A stretch of 54,695 nt of DNA from Methylobacterium ajmalii. Lineage in GTDB: Bacteria > Pseudomonadota > Alphaproteobacteria > Rhizobiales > Beijerinckiaceae. Below the pieces are notes generated by a model that saw nothing but the letters and a program-made list of their open reading frames with translations, did no database searches and was not told where the DNA came from. A program made the position numbers and the translations under genes. The stretch covers positions 1 through 54,695 of the forward strand of contig NZ_JACWCT010000005.1 of the NCBI RefSeq assembly GCF_016613415.1, in the 5' to 3' direction. Below are positions 47,464 through 54,695 of the stretch, piece by piece (positions within the stretch are counted from its first letter, which is position 1; the number at the start of each line of letters is the position of its first letter).

Positions 47464-48177
47464 TCAATCCACCTCCCCCAGGTACTCCCGCCAGATCGCC
47501 TTCTCACCCAACCCCGCCGCGAAGGCGGTGTGCGCGGCCAGCTCGGCCTCGGTGAGGCGGCTGCGGGTCGGGCGCGGGCCGTGCTCGACGGGGGCGGCGC
47601 GCAGGGACGGGCCGGCCGGGCCGGCATTGCCCTCCACCGTCAGCCCGAGCGTCGTCTGCTTGCCGCCGAGCAACTCGATATAGACCTCGGCGAGGATCTG
47701 CGAATCGAGGAGCGCGCCGTGCTTGGTGCGGCGGGAATTGTCGATGCCGTAGCGCGAGCACAGCGCATCGAGGTTGTTGGCCGCACCCGGATGCTTGCGG
47801 CGGGCGAGCGCCAGGGTGTCGACGACGCTCGCCAGCTCGATCGGCGGCGGCGCCTTGTCGCCCAGCCGAGCGTATTCGGCGTTGAGGAAGCCGACGTCGA
47901 AGGCGGCGTTGTGGATCACGAGCGTCGCGTCGCCGCAGAACTCCAGGAAGTCGGGCAGGATCTGCGCGAAGAGCGGCTTGTCGGAGAGGAACGCGTCCGA
48001 GAGGCCGTGGACCCGGAACGCGCCCTCCGACACCGCCCGCTGCGGGTTGATGTAGCGATGGAACTCGCGCCCCGACGGGATGTGGTTGAGGAGCTCGATG
48101 CAGCCGATCTCGATCAGCCGGTCGGTCTTGGCCTCGGTGCCGGTGGTCTCGGTGTCGAGGACGATCTCGCGCAGCAT
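47464..48177 (-). CDS. dnaQ: DNA polymerase III epsilon subunit (3'-5' proofreading exonuclease)
   Basis: 237 aa. The DEDD exonuclease motifs are ExoI VLDTETTG (D8, E10), ExoII HNAAFDVGFLNAEY and ExoIII HGALLDSQILAEVY. The C-terminal 60 residues hold the segment that binds the polymerase alpha subunit. It proofreads during chromosome replication. ATG 48177 follows AGGGGAA. It lies 48 bases after coaE in the same direction, in the conserved PPSR-maf-aroE-coaE-dnaQ string beside the probable origin. Confidence 0.96.
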   Translation of the reverse strand: MLREIVLDTETTGTEAKTDRLIEIGCIELLNHIPSGREFHRYINPQRAVSEGAFRVHGLSDAFLSDKPLFAQILPDFLEFCGDATLVIHNAAFDVGFLNAEYARLGDKAPPPIELASVVDTLALARRKHPGAANNLDALCSRYGIDNSRRTKHGALLDSQILAEVYIELLGGKQTTLGLTVEGNAGPAGPSLRAAPVEHGPRPTRSRLTEAELAAHTAFAAGLGEKAIWREYLGEVD

Positions 48178-48225
48178 CGTGCGGTTCCCCTGTGAGCTGG
48201 TTTCGACCGGTGTAGCGAGGAAGCG

Positions 48226-48831
48226 TTAACCGGCCCGCCGCGCCGCCGCGGCGGCGATCACCGCGTCCACCTGCGCCTCGGCGTGGGGGAAGCCGCGGTC
48301 GGTCTCGATCAGGTGGTCGGCGCGCCGGCGCTTCTCGGCGTCGGGCATCTGCTTGGCGAGGATCTGCGCGAAGGCCGCCTCGGTCATGCCGGGGCGGGCC
48401 AGCACCCGGGCGCGCTGCACCTCGGCCGGGGCGGTGACCACCGCGACGGCGTCGCAATGGCGCTCGCCGCCGGTCTCGAACAGGAGCGGCACGTCGAGCA
48501 CCACGAGGGGCGCCGCCGCGTGCGCGGCGAGAAACACGTCCCGGGCCGCGCCCACCAGGGGGTGGACCAGGGATTCGAGGTGGCGCAGGCGCTGGGCATC
48601 GCCCAGCACGGCGTCGCGCAACGCCGCGCGATCGACCGCCCCGTCGGCGCCGAGTGTCCCGGGGAACGCGTCGCCGATCGCGACGGCGGCGGCCCCGCCC
48701 GGTCCGTAGAGGGCGTGCACGCAGGCATCGGCGTCGTGGACCGGCACGCCGCGCGCGCGGAACATCGCCGCGGTGGCGCTCTTGCCCATCCCGATCGAGC
48801 CGGTGAGGCCGAGGACGAAGGGCCGGCTCAT
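48226..48831 (-). CDS. coaE: Dephospho-CoA kinase
   Basis: 201 aa. It performs the last step of coenzyme A synthesis, phosphorylating dephospho-CoA. The P-loop is [13 protein letters not shown] (about 9-21). [12 protein letters not shown] is the substrate lid region and [13 protein letters not shown] the Walker B-like strand. ATG 48831 overlaps the aroE stop by four bases (ATGA), showing translational coupling; the longer open frame to 49416 is a shadow of aroE. Confidence 0.96.
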   Translation of the reverse strand: MSRPFVLGLTGSIGMGKSATAAMFRARGVPVHDADACVHALYGPGGAAAVAIGDAFPGTLGADGAVDRAALRDAVLGDAQRLRHLESLVHPLVGAARDVFLAAHAAAPLVVLDVPLLFETGGERHCDAVAVVTAPAEVQRARVLARPGMTEAAFAQILAKQMPDAEKRRRADHLIETDRGFPHAEAQVDAVIAAAAARRAG

Positions 48832-49691
48832 CCGTGGCTCTCCAGATCGGCGACGATGCGGGCGCGCAGGGCGGGAGTCACGCAAGGCGCCGCGCCGAAC
48901 CAGTGGCGAAAGCCCGGCACCGCCTGGTGCAGCAGCATGCCGAGCCCGTCGACCGCCGGCAGCCCGCGGGCCCGGGCGGCGGCGAGCAGCGGGGTCTCCA
49001 GCGGCACGTAGACGATGTCGGACACCGCGGCCTGTGCCGGCAGCGGCGCGAGGTCGAGGACGAGCGGATCCTGCCCGGCCATGCCGAGCGCCGTGGTGTT
49101 GATGAGGAGCCCGGTCTCCGGGAGCAGCGACGGTACCGCATCCCAGGACAAGGCCGTGATCCGGGCCGGATCGAGGGCGGTCAGGCCCTCGGCCCGCTCG
49201 GCGCTGCGATTGGCGACGATCAGCCGGTCGAGGCCGCGTTCGAGGAGCCCGACCAGGATGGCCCGGGCCGCCCCGCCGGCGCCGAGCACCAGGGCGACGC
49301 GCCCGTTCGCGACGCCCGTCGCCTCCGGCCAGCCGGCACCCAGGCTGGCATCGAGATGGGCGAGGAAGCCCGGCGCGTCGGTGTTGTCGCCGTGGAGGCG
49401 CCCGTCCTCGAACCACAGGGTGTTGACGGCGCCGATCCGCCCGGCCCGGGGCGTCAGTTCCTCGGCGAGGCGGAAGGCCGCCTCCTTGTGCGGGATCGTG
49501 ACGTTGCCGCCGACGAAGCCCGCCGCGTGCAGGGACCGGACGAACTCTGGAAAGGCGTCGGGATGGACATCGACGCGCTCGTAGGTGCCGGGCAGGCCGT
49601 GCTCGGCGAGCCAGTGGCCGTGGATCAGCGGCGAGCGGGAATGGGCGATCGGGTGGCCGACCACGAAGGCTCTGGGGTGCGGGGTCGTCAT
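48828..49691 (-). CDS. aroE: Shikimate dehydrogenase
   Basis: 287 aa, an NADPH-dependent reductase of 3-dehydroshikimate in aromatic amino acid synthesis. The shikimate site shows [17 protein letters not shown], the catalytic lysine in [11 protein letters not shown] and the aspartate in GDNTDAPGF. The dinucleotide loop is [16 protein letters not shown] and [15 protein letters not shown] close the fold. ATG 49691 ([12 protein letters not shown]) is preferred; the open frame extends to 49739 without homology. It overlaps coaE. Confidence 0.96.
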   Translation of the reverse strand: MTTPHPRAFVVGHPIAHSRSPLIHGHWLAEHGLPGTYERVDVHPDAFPEFVRSLHAAGFVGGNVTIPHKEAAFRLAEELTPRAGRIGAVNTLWFEDGRLHGDNTDAPGFLAHLDASLGAGWPEATGVANGRVALVLGAGGAARAILVGLLERGLDRLIVANRSAERAEGLTALDPARITALSWDAVPSLLPETGLLINTTALGMAGQDPLVLDLAPLPAQAAVSDIVYVPLETPLLAAARARGLPAVDGLGMLLHQAVPGFRHWFGAAPCVTPALRARIVADLESHG

Positions 49692-49745
49692 CGCGACATC
49701 AGTCTCAGGCGGTTCGAGTGCTTTTCTGAATTGGTCCAATCCTCA

Positions 49746-49800
49746 ACCTCATCCTGAGGTGTCAGTCCATCATTGATGGACTGACACCTCAGGATGAGGT
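49746..49800. repeat. Perfect 27-bp palindrome (dispersed repeat, short form)
   Basis: Bases 49746-49772 are the exact reverse complement of 49774-49800, with a single T as the centre. The outer part is ACCTCATCCTGAGGTG, itself containing CCTCATCCTGAGG symmetry. It lies in the 167-base gap between maf and aroE, both on the minus strand. The right arm and its flank recur at 53160-53224, marking a repeat family. Confidence 0.9.
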
Positions 49801-49858
49801 CGCGGGTAGGATGAAGGGAACAGGCGTCACGCTACTGCCCTGCCTCCGACATGTGTCC

Positions 49859-50479
49859 TCAGAACGCCAGCAATCCCCGCCCCCGCAACCGCGCGAGCAG
49901 CGGCAGCAGCGGCAGGCCCAGGATGGTCGAGTGGTCGCCCTCGATGCGGTCGAACAGGTGGATGCCGACGCCCTCGAGCTGATAGGCGCCGACGCTGCCG
50001 GTCACCGAAGGCCCGGCGGCGTCGAGGTAGGCGGCGATCCCCGCCTCGTCGAGCGGCCGCATCGCGAGCCGCGCGGTGACGACGAAGACCTCGGCCACCG
50101 CGCCGTCGACCGCGAGCGCCACGGCGGAGTGGAGCGCGTGGGTGCGCCCCTGCAGCCGCGCGAGATGGGCGGCGGCGCCCGCCCGGTCGGCGGGCTTGTG
50201 GAAGACCGTGCCGTCGAGGTCGAGCACCTGGTCGGCGCCGACCACCACCCGGCCGGGCGACGGGCCCGCGACCGCCTCCGCCTTGGCGGCGGCCAGGCGC
50301 TCGGCGAGGTTTTCGGGCGAGAGACCGGCGGCCTGCGCCTCGACGGCGCGCTCGTCGACGCCCGGGGCCCGGGTCTCCACGGTCAACCCGGCGGATTCGA
50401 GCAGCGCGCGCCGGGTCGGGCTGGTCGAGGCGAGGAGGAGCGGCGCGGGCCCGCGCCAGAGCGAGGAAGCGTGCGGCAT
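49859..50479 (-). CDS. maf: Maf-family nucleoside triphosphate pyrophosphatase
   Basis: 206 aa. Maf proteins hydrolyse non-canonical or modified nucleotides (m7GTP, or dTTP/UTP, depending on subfamily). Motifs: LLLASTSPTRRALLESAGL at the N-terminus, VVGADQVLDLDG and GDHSTILGLPLLPLL. The start lies four bases after the PPSR stop in the same direction, so the pair is an operon. It is part of the conserved block left of the probable origin. Confidence 0.94.
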   Translation of the reverse strand: MPHASSLWRGPAPLLLASTSPTRRALLESAGLTVETRAPGVDERAVEAQAAGLSPENLAERLAAAKAEAVAGPSPGRVVVGADQVLDLDGTVFHKPADRAGAAAHLARLQGRTHALHSAVALAVDGAVAEVFVVTARLAMRPLDEAGIAAYLDAAGPSVTGSVGAYQLEGVGIHLFDRIEGDHSTILGLPLLPLLARLRGRGLLAF

Positions 50480-50483
50480 CGGA

Positions 50484-51314
50484 TCAGTCGGCGATGAACT
50501 TGAGCCGGTGCTCGCGGTAGTAGTCGACGATCGCCGCGGCGGTCTCCTCGATCGAGCGCCGGGTGACGTCGATCACCGGCCAGCGGTTGCGGGCGAAGAG
50601 CCGGCGCGAGGAGGCGATCTCGTTCGCCACCGCGTCGCGGTCGACGTAGGAGGAGGAATCGTCGGCCTTGAGGCTGAGCAGGCGGTTCTGGCGGATCTGG
50701 ACGATCCGCTCCGGCGAGGCGATCAGCCCGACGATGAGCGGCTGGCGCAGGGTCTCGAGGATCGCCGGCGGCGGCACGCCCGGGATGAGCGGGATGTTGG
50801 TGGTCTTCAAGCCCCGGTTGGCGAGGTAGATCGCCGTCGGCGTCTTCGAGGTGCGGCTGACCCCGAGCAGGATCACGTCCGCCTCGTTGAGGTCGTGCGG
50901 CAGGTTGCCGTCGTCGTGGGCGAGCGTGAAGTTCATCGCGTCGATGCGCTTGAAGTACTCCGCGTTCAGCATGTGCTGCGCGCCCGGCCGCGCCGTCGAG
51001 TGGGTGCCGAGATAGGATTGCAGCAGCTGGTGCACCGGCTCCAGCACCGAGAGCAGCGGCGAGCCGGTGGCCCGGCAGGCCTCCTCCAGCCGCTCGGTGA
51101 GCTCGCGCCCGACCAGGGTGTAGAGCACGATACCGGGGGCCTGCTCGATCTCGTTGATCACCCGCTCGAGCTGGGTGCCCGAGCGCACCAGGGGGTAGAC
51201 GTGCTCGATCGCCGAAACCCCCTCGTACTGCGCGGCGGCCGCGCGGCCGACATTGATCAGGGTCTCGCCGGTGGAATCCGACACGAGGTGGAGGTGGAAG
51301 TAGCTGCGGACCAC
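50484..51314 (-). CDS. Pyruvate, phosphate dikinase / PEP synthase regulatory protein (DUF299)
   Basis: 276 aa, a bifunctional kinase/phosphorylase that switches pyruvate phosphate dikinase or PEP synthase off and on by ADP-dependent phosphorylation. Motifs: [15 protein letters not shown] at the start, the P-loop-like [11 protein letters not shown], and [21 protein letters not shown] near the end. GTG 51314 is chosen because GGGGAG precedes it and the family begins a few residues on; the frame is open to 51392. This gene, with hemE on the other side, marks origins in Caulobacter and Rickettsia-type genomes. Confidence 0.93.
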   Translation of the reverse strand: MVRSYFHLHLVSDSTGETLINVGRAAAAQYEGVSAIEHVYPLVRSGTQLERVINEIEQAPGIVLYTLVGRELTERLEEACRATGSPLLSVLEPVHQLLQSYLGTHSTARPGAQHMLNAEYFKRIDAMNFTLAHDDGNLPHDLNEADVILLGVSRTSKTPTAIYLANRGLKTTNIPLIPGVPPPAILETLRQPLIVGLIASPERIVQIRQNRLLSLKADDSSSYVDRDAVANEIASSRRLFARNRWPVIDVTRRSIEETAAAIVDYYREHRLKFIAD

Positions 51315-51406
51315 GCGGGCTCCCCGGGCTCGCCGCGGGCGCGGCAGACACCAAGACTCCGAGGCTCGGTGCGTCGTCCACCGATCGGCCACGCGGAGTC
51401 GATGAG

Positions 51407-51415
51407 TGTGGATAA
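51407..51415 (-). promoter_or_regulatory. DnaA box, perfect consensus
   Basis: TGTGGATAA is the reverse complement of TTATCCACA, the high-affinity DnaA box. It lies 93 bases upstream of the PPSR start within the probable origin. Confidence 0.8.
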
Positions 51416-51603
51416 AGCGCCGACGAAGCGAGGTCCAGGCAGGAGGCCTGTGGGTTAACGGCCTCGCGCCTCAACAGGCCGGGCGTTAACACTCGTGGCG
51501 GACCGCCCGTGGGAGAATCCGGGACGTGGACCCGACGATCCGGGTCCGACGGGGGTCAAACCCCTCGTGACTCTCGCGATCCTTCGACAATGGAGCAAAT
51601 CTG

Positions 51604-51619
51604 TTAAAGGCCTCTTAAC
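51604..51619 (+). promoter_or_regulatory. CtrA-type binding site
   Basis: TTAAAGGCCTCTTAAC is an exact TTAA-N7-TTAAC match. CtrA sites of this form repress initiation at the Caulobacter origin. Confidence 0.65.
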
Positions 51620-51845
51620 GCACCGGCGGTGGGGACGGGCTGTGGACGGGGCTGGAGCCCCGCGATGCCTGCCCCCAATAGAAAAAACAGATTCCTAGAA
51701 TCTCTCTTTTCTTTTCAGAGGCCTGGGTGGGGATGGGCATCGCCCGGGGTCGCGACGACGCGTCGGGCTGGCGCCGGAGTGCGGTTCTCGGCATAGGGAA
51801 ACCGGCCGCCGGCGTGGCGGCAGACGGTTTTCGGGGGGACGGAGA

Positions 51846-52934
51846 ATGAGCGGGACCGCGGGAGCCGGGAAGGAAGCCGCCGAGCGGCCGATCCTGCGGG
51901 TGCTGAACGGCGAGGCGCTGTCGCCCCCGCCGGCCTGGATGATGCGCCAGGCCGGGCGCTACCTGCCGGAATACCGGGCGGTGCGGGCCGAGGCCGGCTC
52001 CTTCCTCGACCTCTGCTACAACCCCGACTTCGCCACCGAGGTCACGCTGCAGCCGATCCGCCGCTTCGGCTTCGAGGCGTCGATCCTGTTCTCCGACATC
52101 CTGGTGGTGCCCCACGCGCTCGGCCAGGACGTGCGCTTCGTGGAGGGGGAAGGCCCCCGCCTCGACCCGATGGCCGGCCGGACCGAGTTCGACGCGCTGA
52201 TCGAGGCGGGCGACCCGCGGATCATGCGCCACCTGGCGCCCGTCTTCGAGACCGTCGGCCGCCTGCGGGCGGAGCTGCCGTCCGAGACGACGCTGCTCGG
52301 GTTCTGCGGCGCGCCCTGGACGGTGGCGAGCTACATGATCGGCGGGCGCGGCACGCCGGACCTGGCGCCCGCCCGCGCCCTCGCCGCCCGCGACCCCGCC
52401 CTCCTCGACGCCCTGATCGACCGGCTGGTCGCGGTCTCGACCGAGTACCTCGTGCGCCAGTTCGAGGCCGGCGCCGACGCGGTGCAGATCTTCGAGAGCC
52501 ATGCCGGCAGCCTGCCGGACGTGCCGGCGGGCGAGGCCGGCGACGCGCTGTCGCGCTGGAGCTTCCAGCCGATCGCCCGGATCGTGTCCGGCATCCGCGC
52601 CCGGGTGCCGGGCGCCAGGATCATCGTCTTCGCCCGCGGCTCGGGGCTCGACGGCCACGCCCGGGTGGCGGACGAGACCGGCGCCGACGCGGTCGGGGTC
52701 GATTGGGCGGTGGATCTGAAGGCTCTGCGGGCCCGCCTGCCGGCCCGCGTCGTCACGCAGGGCAATCTCCACCCCGAGACCCTGATCGCCGGCGGCGCGG
52801 CGCTCGACGCCGCCGTGGACGCCATCCTGGAGGCCACCGCCGGCACGCCCCACATCTTCAACCTCGGCCACGGCATCACCCCGCAGACGCCGATCCCCCA
52901 TGTCGAGCGGATGCTGGCGCGGTTGCGGCGGTGA
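51846..52934 (+). CDS. hemE: Uroporphyrinogen decarboxylase
   Basis: 362 aa. It removes four carboxyl groups from uroporphyrinogen III to give coproporphyrinogen III in haem synthesis. The signature PPPAWMMRQAGRYLPEYRAVR with conserved Arg residues binds substrate acid groups. ILFSDILVVPHALGQDVRF holds the catalytic Asp. FCGAPWTVASYMIGG and VTQGNLHPETLI follow. ATG 51846 has GGGACGGAGA in front. It is the first gene right of the probable origin and is followed by hemJ after a repeat. Confidence 0.97.
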   Translation: MSGTAGAGKEAAERPILRVLNGEALSPPPAWMMRQAGRYLPEYRAVRAEAGSFLDLCYNPDFATEVTLQPIRRFGFEASILFSDILVVPHALGQDVRFVEGEGPRLDPMAGRTEFDALIEAGDPRIMRHLAPVFETVGRLRAELPSETTLLGFCGAPWTVASYMIGGRGTPDLAPARALAARDPALLDALIDRLVAVSTEYLVRQFEAGADAVQIFESHAGSLPDVPAGEAGDALSRWSFQPIARIVSGIRARVPGARIIVFARGSGLDGHARVADETGADAVGVDWAVDLKALRARLPARVVTQGNLHPETLIAGGAALDAAVDAILEATAGTPHIFNLGHGITPQTPIPHVERMLARLRR

Positions 52935-52977
52935 CGGGACGTCGCACCACGCACGCTCCTGCCCCTTCTCATCCGCA

Positions 52978-53224
52978 ACCTCATCCCGAGGTGCGACCGA
53001 AGGGAGCCTCGAAGGAGGTCTCCAGTTCGCTCGGAGACTTCTGGAGCACATTCCGACGAAGTGGATACCGGTTCGTCGAAAGAAAATTCGGCAAAATCAA
53101 AGACTTAGAGAGCTTCGCGATCGCAGCGCGATCGTGGGGCGCTCCAGAGCCCTCCTTCGAGGTCAGTCGATCTTCGATCGGCTGACACCTCAGGATGAGG
53201 TCGAGGGCAGGATGGAATCAACAA
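52978..53224. repeat. Composite dispersed repeat between hemE and hemJ
   Basis: It begins with ACCTCATCCCGAGGTG (52978-52993) and ends with CACCTCAGGATGAGGT (53186-53201), one mismatch short of a perfect inverted pair. The shared flank continues to about 53224. Inside are a second inverted pair (CCTCGAAGGAGG with CCTCCTTCGAGG-like text near 53010 and 53150) and a distinct block about 53050-53115. That block contains CCGACGAAGTGGATACCGG, of a kind I recall dispersed in Rhizobiales. Near the right end is GTCAGTCGATC/GATCGGCTGAC. It fills most of the 327-base gap; I see no gene there. Confidence 0.8.
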
Positions 53225-53261
53225 AGCGATCGAACATCCCCCCGCGAGGAACCACCCCACC

Positions 53262-53684
53262 GTGTATCTCTGGATCAAGGCCGCCCACATCGTCTCGCTC
53301 ATCGCCTGGATGGCGGCGATGCTCTACCTGCCGCGGCTGTTCGTCTATCACGCCGCGCTGCCGGCAGGCTCGGCGACGGCCGAGACCTTCAAGGTGATGG
53401 AGCGGCGCCTCGCCAAGGCGATCATGCTGCCGGGCATGATCGCCACCTGGATCTTCGGCATCGCCCTCATGGTGATGAGCGAGGCCTATACCCAGGGCTG
53501 GATGCACGCCAAGCTCGCCCTGGTGCTGGCGATGAGCGGCATCCACGGCTGGCTGTCGCGGATGGTCAAGGACTTCGCCGCCGACCGGAACGCCCGCAGC
53601 CCCAAATTCTACCGGGTGCTCAACGAGGTGCCGACGCTCCTGCTGATCCTGATCGTGATCCTGGTGGTGGTGAAGCCGTTCTGA
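53262..53684 (+). CDS. hemJ: Protoporphyrinogen IX oxidase HemJ
   Basis: 140 aa with four TM helices. HemJ oxidises protoporphyrinogen IX to protoporphyrin IX in the inner membrane. Family-invariant residues seen are His9 (WIKAAHIVSLIAWMA) and Lys84 (GWMHAKLALVLAMSGIHGW), with the C-terminal RVLNEVPTLLLILIVILVVV helix. The start is GTG 53262, behind GAGGA. It follows hemE in the same direction, a pairing normal in alphaproteobacteria, although a repeat lies between. The rho gene that often comes next is absent. Confidence 0.95.
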   Translation: MYLWIKAAHIVSLIAWMAAMLYLPRLFVYHAALPAGSATAETFKVMERRLAKAIMLPGMIATWIFGIALMVMSEAYTQGWMHAKLALVLAMSGIHGWLSRMVKDFAADRNARSPKFYRVLNEVPTLLLILIVILVVVKPF

Positions 53685-53695
53685 GGGAGTCCGTG

Positions 53696-54586
53696 ATGGC
53701 CGGCATCGAGACGCAGACCCTCTCCTTCACCCTGGCCGGGCGCGCCCTGACCCTGCCGGTGGACCGGATCGGCGAGGGACCGCCGGCCCTGCTGCTGCCG
53801 GCCCTGTCCTCGATCTCGACCCGCGAGGAGATGCGGCCCCTGGCGACGCGGCTGTCCACCCGCCACGCTTGCCTGGTGCCGGACTGGCCCGGCTTCGGCG
53901 CGCAACCGCGTGCCCGGGTGCCGCTCGCGCCCGACACGCTGCACGCCTTCCTCGACGCGCTCCTGGCGCCGCATGGCGGCGCATGGCAAGCGCCCGGCCC
54001 CTACGCGCTCGGGATCGCGGCCGGCCACGCCGCCGGCTACCTTCTCGCCGCGGCCGCCCGGCATCCGGGCGCCTTTTCCCGGCTGGTCCTGGTGGCGCCG
54101 ACCTGGCGCGGCCCGCTGCCGACCGCGATGGGCGAGGAGCGCCGGCCGCTCTTCGGGCGCCTGCGCCGCGCCGTCGAGGCGCCGTTCGTCGGCAACCTGC
54201 TCTACCGGATCAACGTCAGCACCCCGATCGTGTCGCGGATGATGCAGGCCCACGTCTATGCCGATCGGGCCCGGGTCACCCCGGCGCTGCTGGCCGAGAA
54301 GCGGCGGGTGACGCACCAGCCCCGCGCCCGCTTCGGCACCGCCGCCTTCGTCACCGGCGGCCTCGATCCGGTGCGGACCCGCGCCGAGTTCCACGCCCTG
54401 TTCGGCCCCGGCCTGCCGCCGGTGACGATGCTCCACCCCAGGGGCGCGCCGCGCCGCTCGGGCGCCGAGATGACGGCGCTCGCCGAGGCCGGCCTCGTGC
54501 GCAGCGTCGCGATCCCTGGCGCGCTCGCCGCCCACGAGGAATGCCCCGAGGCGGTCGCGGCCGCGATCCTCGGCGCCGCGGCGTGA
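53696..54586 (+). CDS. Alpha/beta-hydrolase-fold protein lacking the serine nucleophile
   Basis: 296 aa with the alpha/beta hydrolase fold: LLLPALSSISTREEMRPLA, then HACLVPDWPGFG, then the elbow region YALGIAAGHAAGYLLAAAAR, and late FVTGGLDPVRTRAEF and LAAHEECPE. At the nucleophile elbow the family has G-x-S-x-G; here it is G-H-A-A-G, so the serine is alanine. This may be a non-catalytic member or have another activity. ATG 53696 follows GGGAG, 11 bases after hemJ. It overlaps the next gene by four bases (GTGA). Confidence 0.8.
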   Translation: MAGIETQTLSFTLAGRALTLPVDRIGEGPPALLLPALSSISTREEMRPLATRLSTRHACLVPDWPGFGAQPRARVPLAPDTLHAFLDALLAPHGGAWQAPGPYALGIAAGHAAGYLLAAAARHPGAFSRLVLVAPTWRGPLPTAMGEERRPLFGRLRRAVEAPFVGNLLYRINVSTPIVSRMMQAHVYADRARVTPALLAEKRRVTHQPRARFGTAAFVTGGLDPVRTRAEFHALFGPGLPPVTMLHPRGAPRRSGAEMTALAEAGLVRSVAIPGALAAHEECPEAVAAAILGAAA

Positions 54587-54695
54587 GGACGGGGCGGGCG
54601 CTCCTCGCGGGGGTGCGCCTCCTCTCCGCGGCGCTTGTGCTCTCTGCCGCGGCGCTCGCCCCGGCCGCGGCCGAGCCTGCGCTGCGGCCCTACCT
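54583..54695 (+). CDS. N-terminus of a secreted protein (cut by window edge)
   Basis: The GTG at 54583 overlaps the stop of the hydrolase-fold gene by four bases. The 37 visible codons read as a signal peptide: basic start (VRTGRALLAG), then hydrophobic core (VRLLSAALVLSAAALAP) and probable cleavage after AAA, continuing EPALRPY. The rest of the protein is outside the window, so its function is unknown. Confidence 0.65.
   Translation, partial: MRTGRALLAGVRLLSAALVLSAAALAPAAAEPALRPY

Larger units (their letters stand above)
51315..51845. other. Probable chromosomal replication origin (oriC)
   Basis: A 531-base gap between the divergent PPSR and hemE genes, without a convincing ORF. It contains a perfect DnaA box TGTGGATAA (51407-51415) and a near box TGTGGACGG (51641-51649). 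It also has a CtrA-type site TTAA-N7-TTAAC (51604-51619), more TTAAC half sites (51455-51459, 51486-51490), six GANTC sites and an A/T-rich stretch about 51670-51720. Gene context matches the hemE-side origins of Caulobacter and Sinorhizobium. The number of consensus DnaA boxes is low, so I call it probable. Confidence 0.72.

Noticed and set aside
51393..51845. Protein-coding gene in the PPSR-hemE gap
   Set aside because: The only plus-strand ORF (about 67 aa from 51495) is low complexity and crosses the CtrA-type site, and the minus-strand frame is a shadow of hemE.

Overview
The window looks like a chromosomal segment of a high-GC alphaproteobacterium of the Rhizobiales, most likely Methylobacterium or a close relative. 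The evidence is the very GC-rich coding bias, ALAS-type hemA, the hisS-hisZ-hisG block, the DUF2948-hisD-UPF0262-phosphatase string, and the dnaQ-coaE-aroE-maf-PPSR | hemE block that borders the replication origin in many alphaproteobacteria. The genus is inferred from gene content and style, not from a database match. No rRNA, tRNA or CRISPR was recognised.

Layout. 1-5.3 kb: tail of an IS5-type transposase, a potassium channel carrying a zinc ribbon, nhaA, a creatininase-family hydrolase with a CobW-type GTPase, and a MarR regulator. 5.5-15.7 kb: a large hybrid histidine kinase, an SDR, a TetR regulator divergent from a pspA-yiaA-like pair with three operator-like palindromes between them, a three-domain LplT-PlsC-Aas fusion, and a methyltransferase. 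15.9-23.7 kb: murA, a 58-aa conserved protein, hemA with an FNR/FixK-type box, a shrunken antitoxin-like ORF, then hisG, hisZ and hisS, interrupted by two copies of a hairpin-rich repeat. 23.8-30.9 kb: an O-antigen ligase-like protein, an SBF-family transporter divergent from a LysR regulator, a secreted small protein, and DUF2948-hisD-UPF0262-phosphatase.

30.9-35.7 kb: azlCD, a Crp/Fnr regulator with an AT-rich upstream region, a NepR-like small protein with a 91-aa partner, and several small unknown proteins. 36-46.4 kb: a divergent PEP carboxylase-family protein, a homodimeric pyruvate dehydrogenase E1, and gcvT-gcvH-gcvP. 46.6-47.4 kb: a methyltransferase of strikingly low GC (about 38% over its first part), a likely recent import. 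47.5-54.7 kb: dnaQ, coaE, aroE, maf and PPSR on the minus strand, then a 531-base gap and hemE, hemJ, a hydrolase-fold protein and the start of a secreted protein on the plus strand.

The most important non-coding object is the gap at 51315-51845. It has the hemE-side position of known alphaproteobacterial origins. It holds a perfect DnaA box, a perfect CtrA-type TTAA-N7-TTAA site, a cluster of GANTC methylation sites and an AT-rich stretch, so I call it the probable chromosomal origin. Other second-look items are the triple TetR operator array, the orphan NepR-like gene, the PEP carboxylase homologue with an altered glycine-rich loop, a hydrolase-fold protein lacking its serine nucleophile, and two nested hairpin repeat families.
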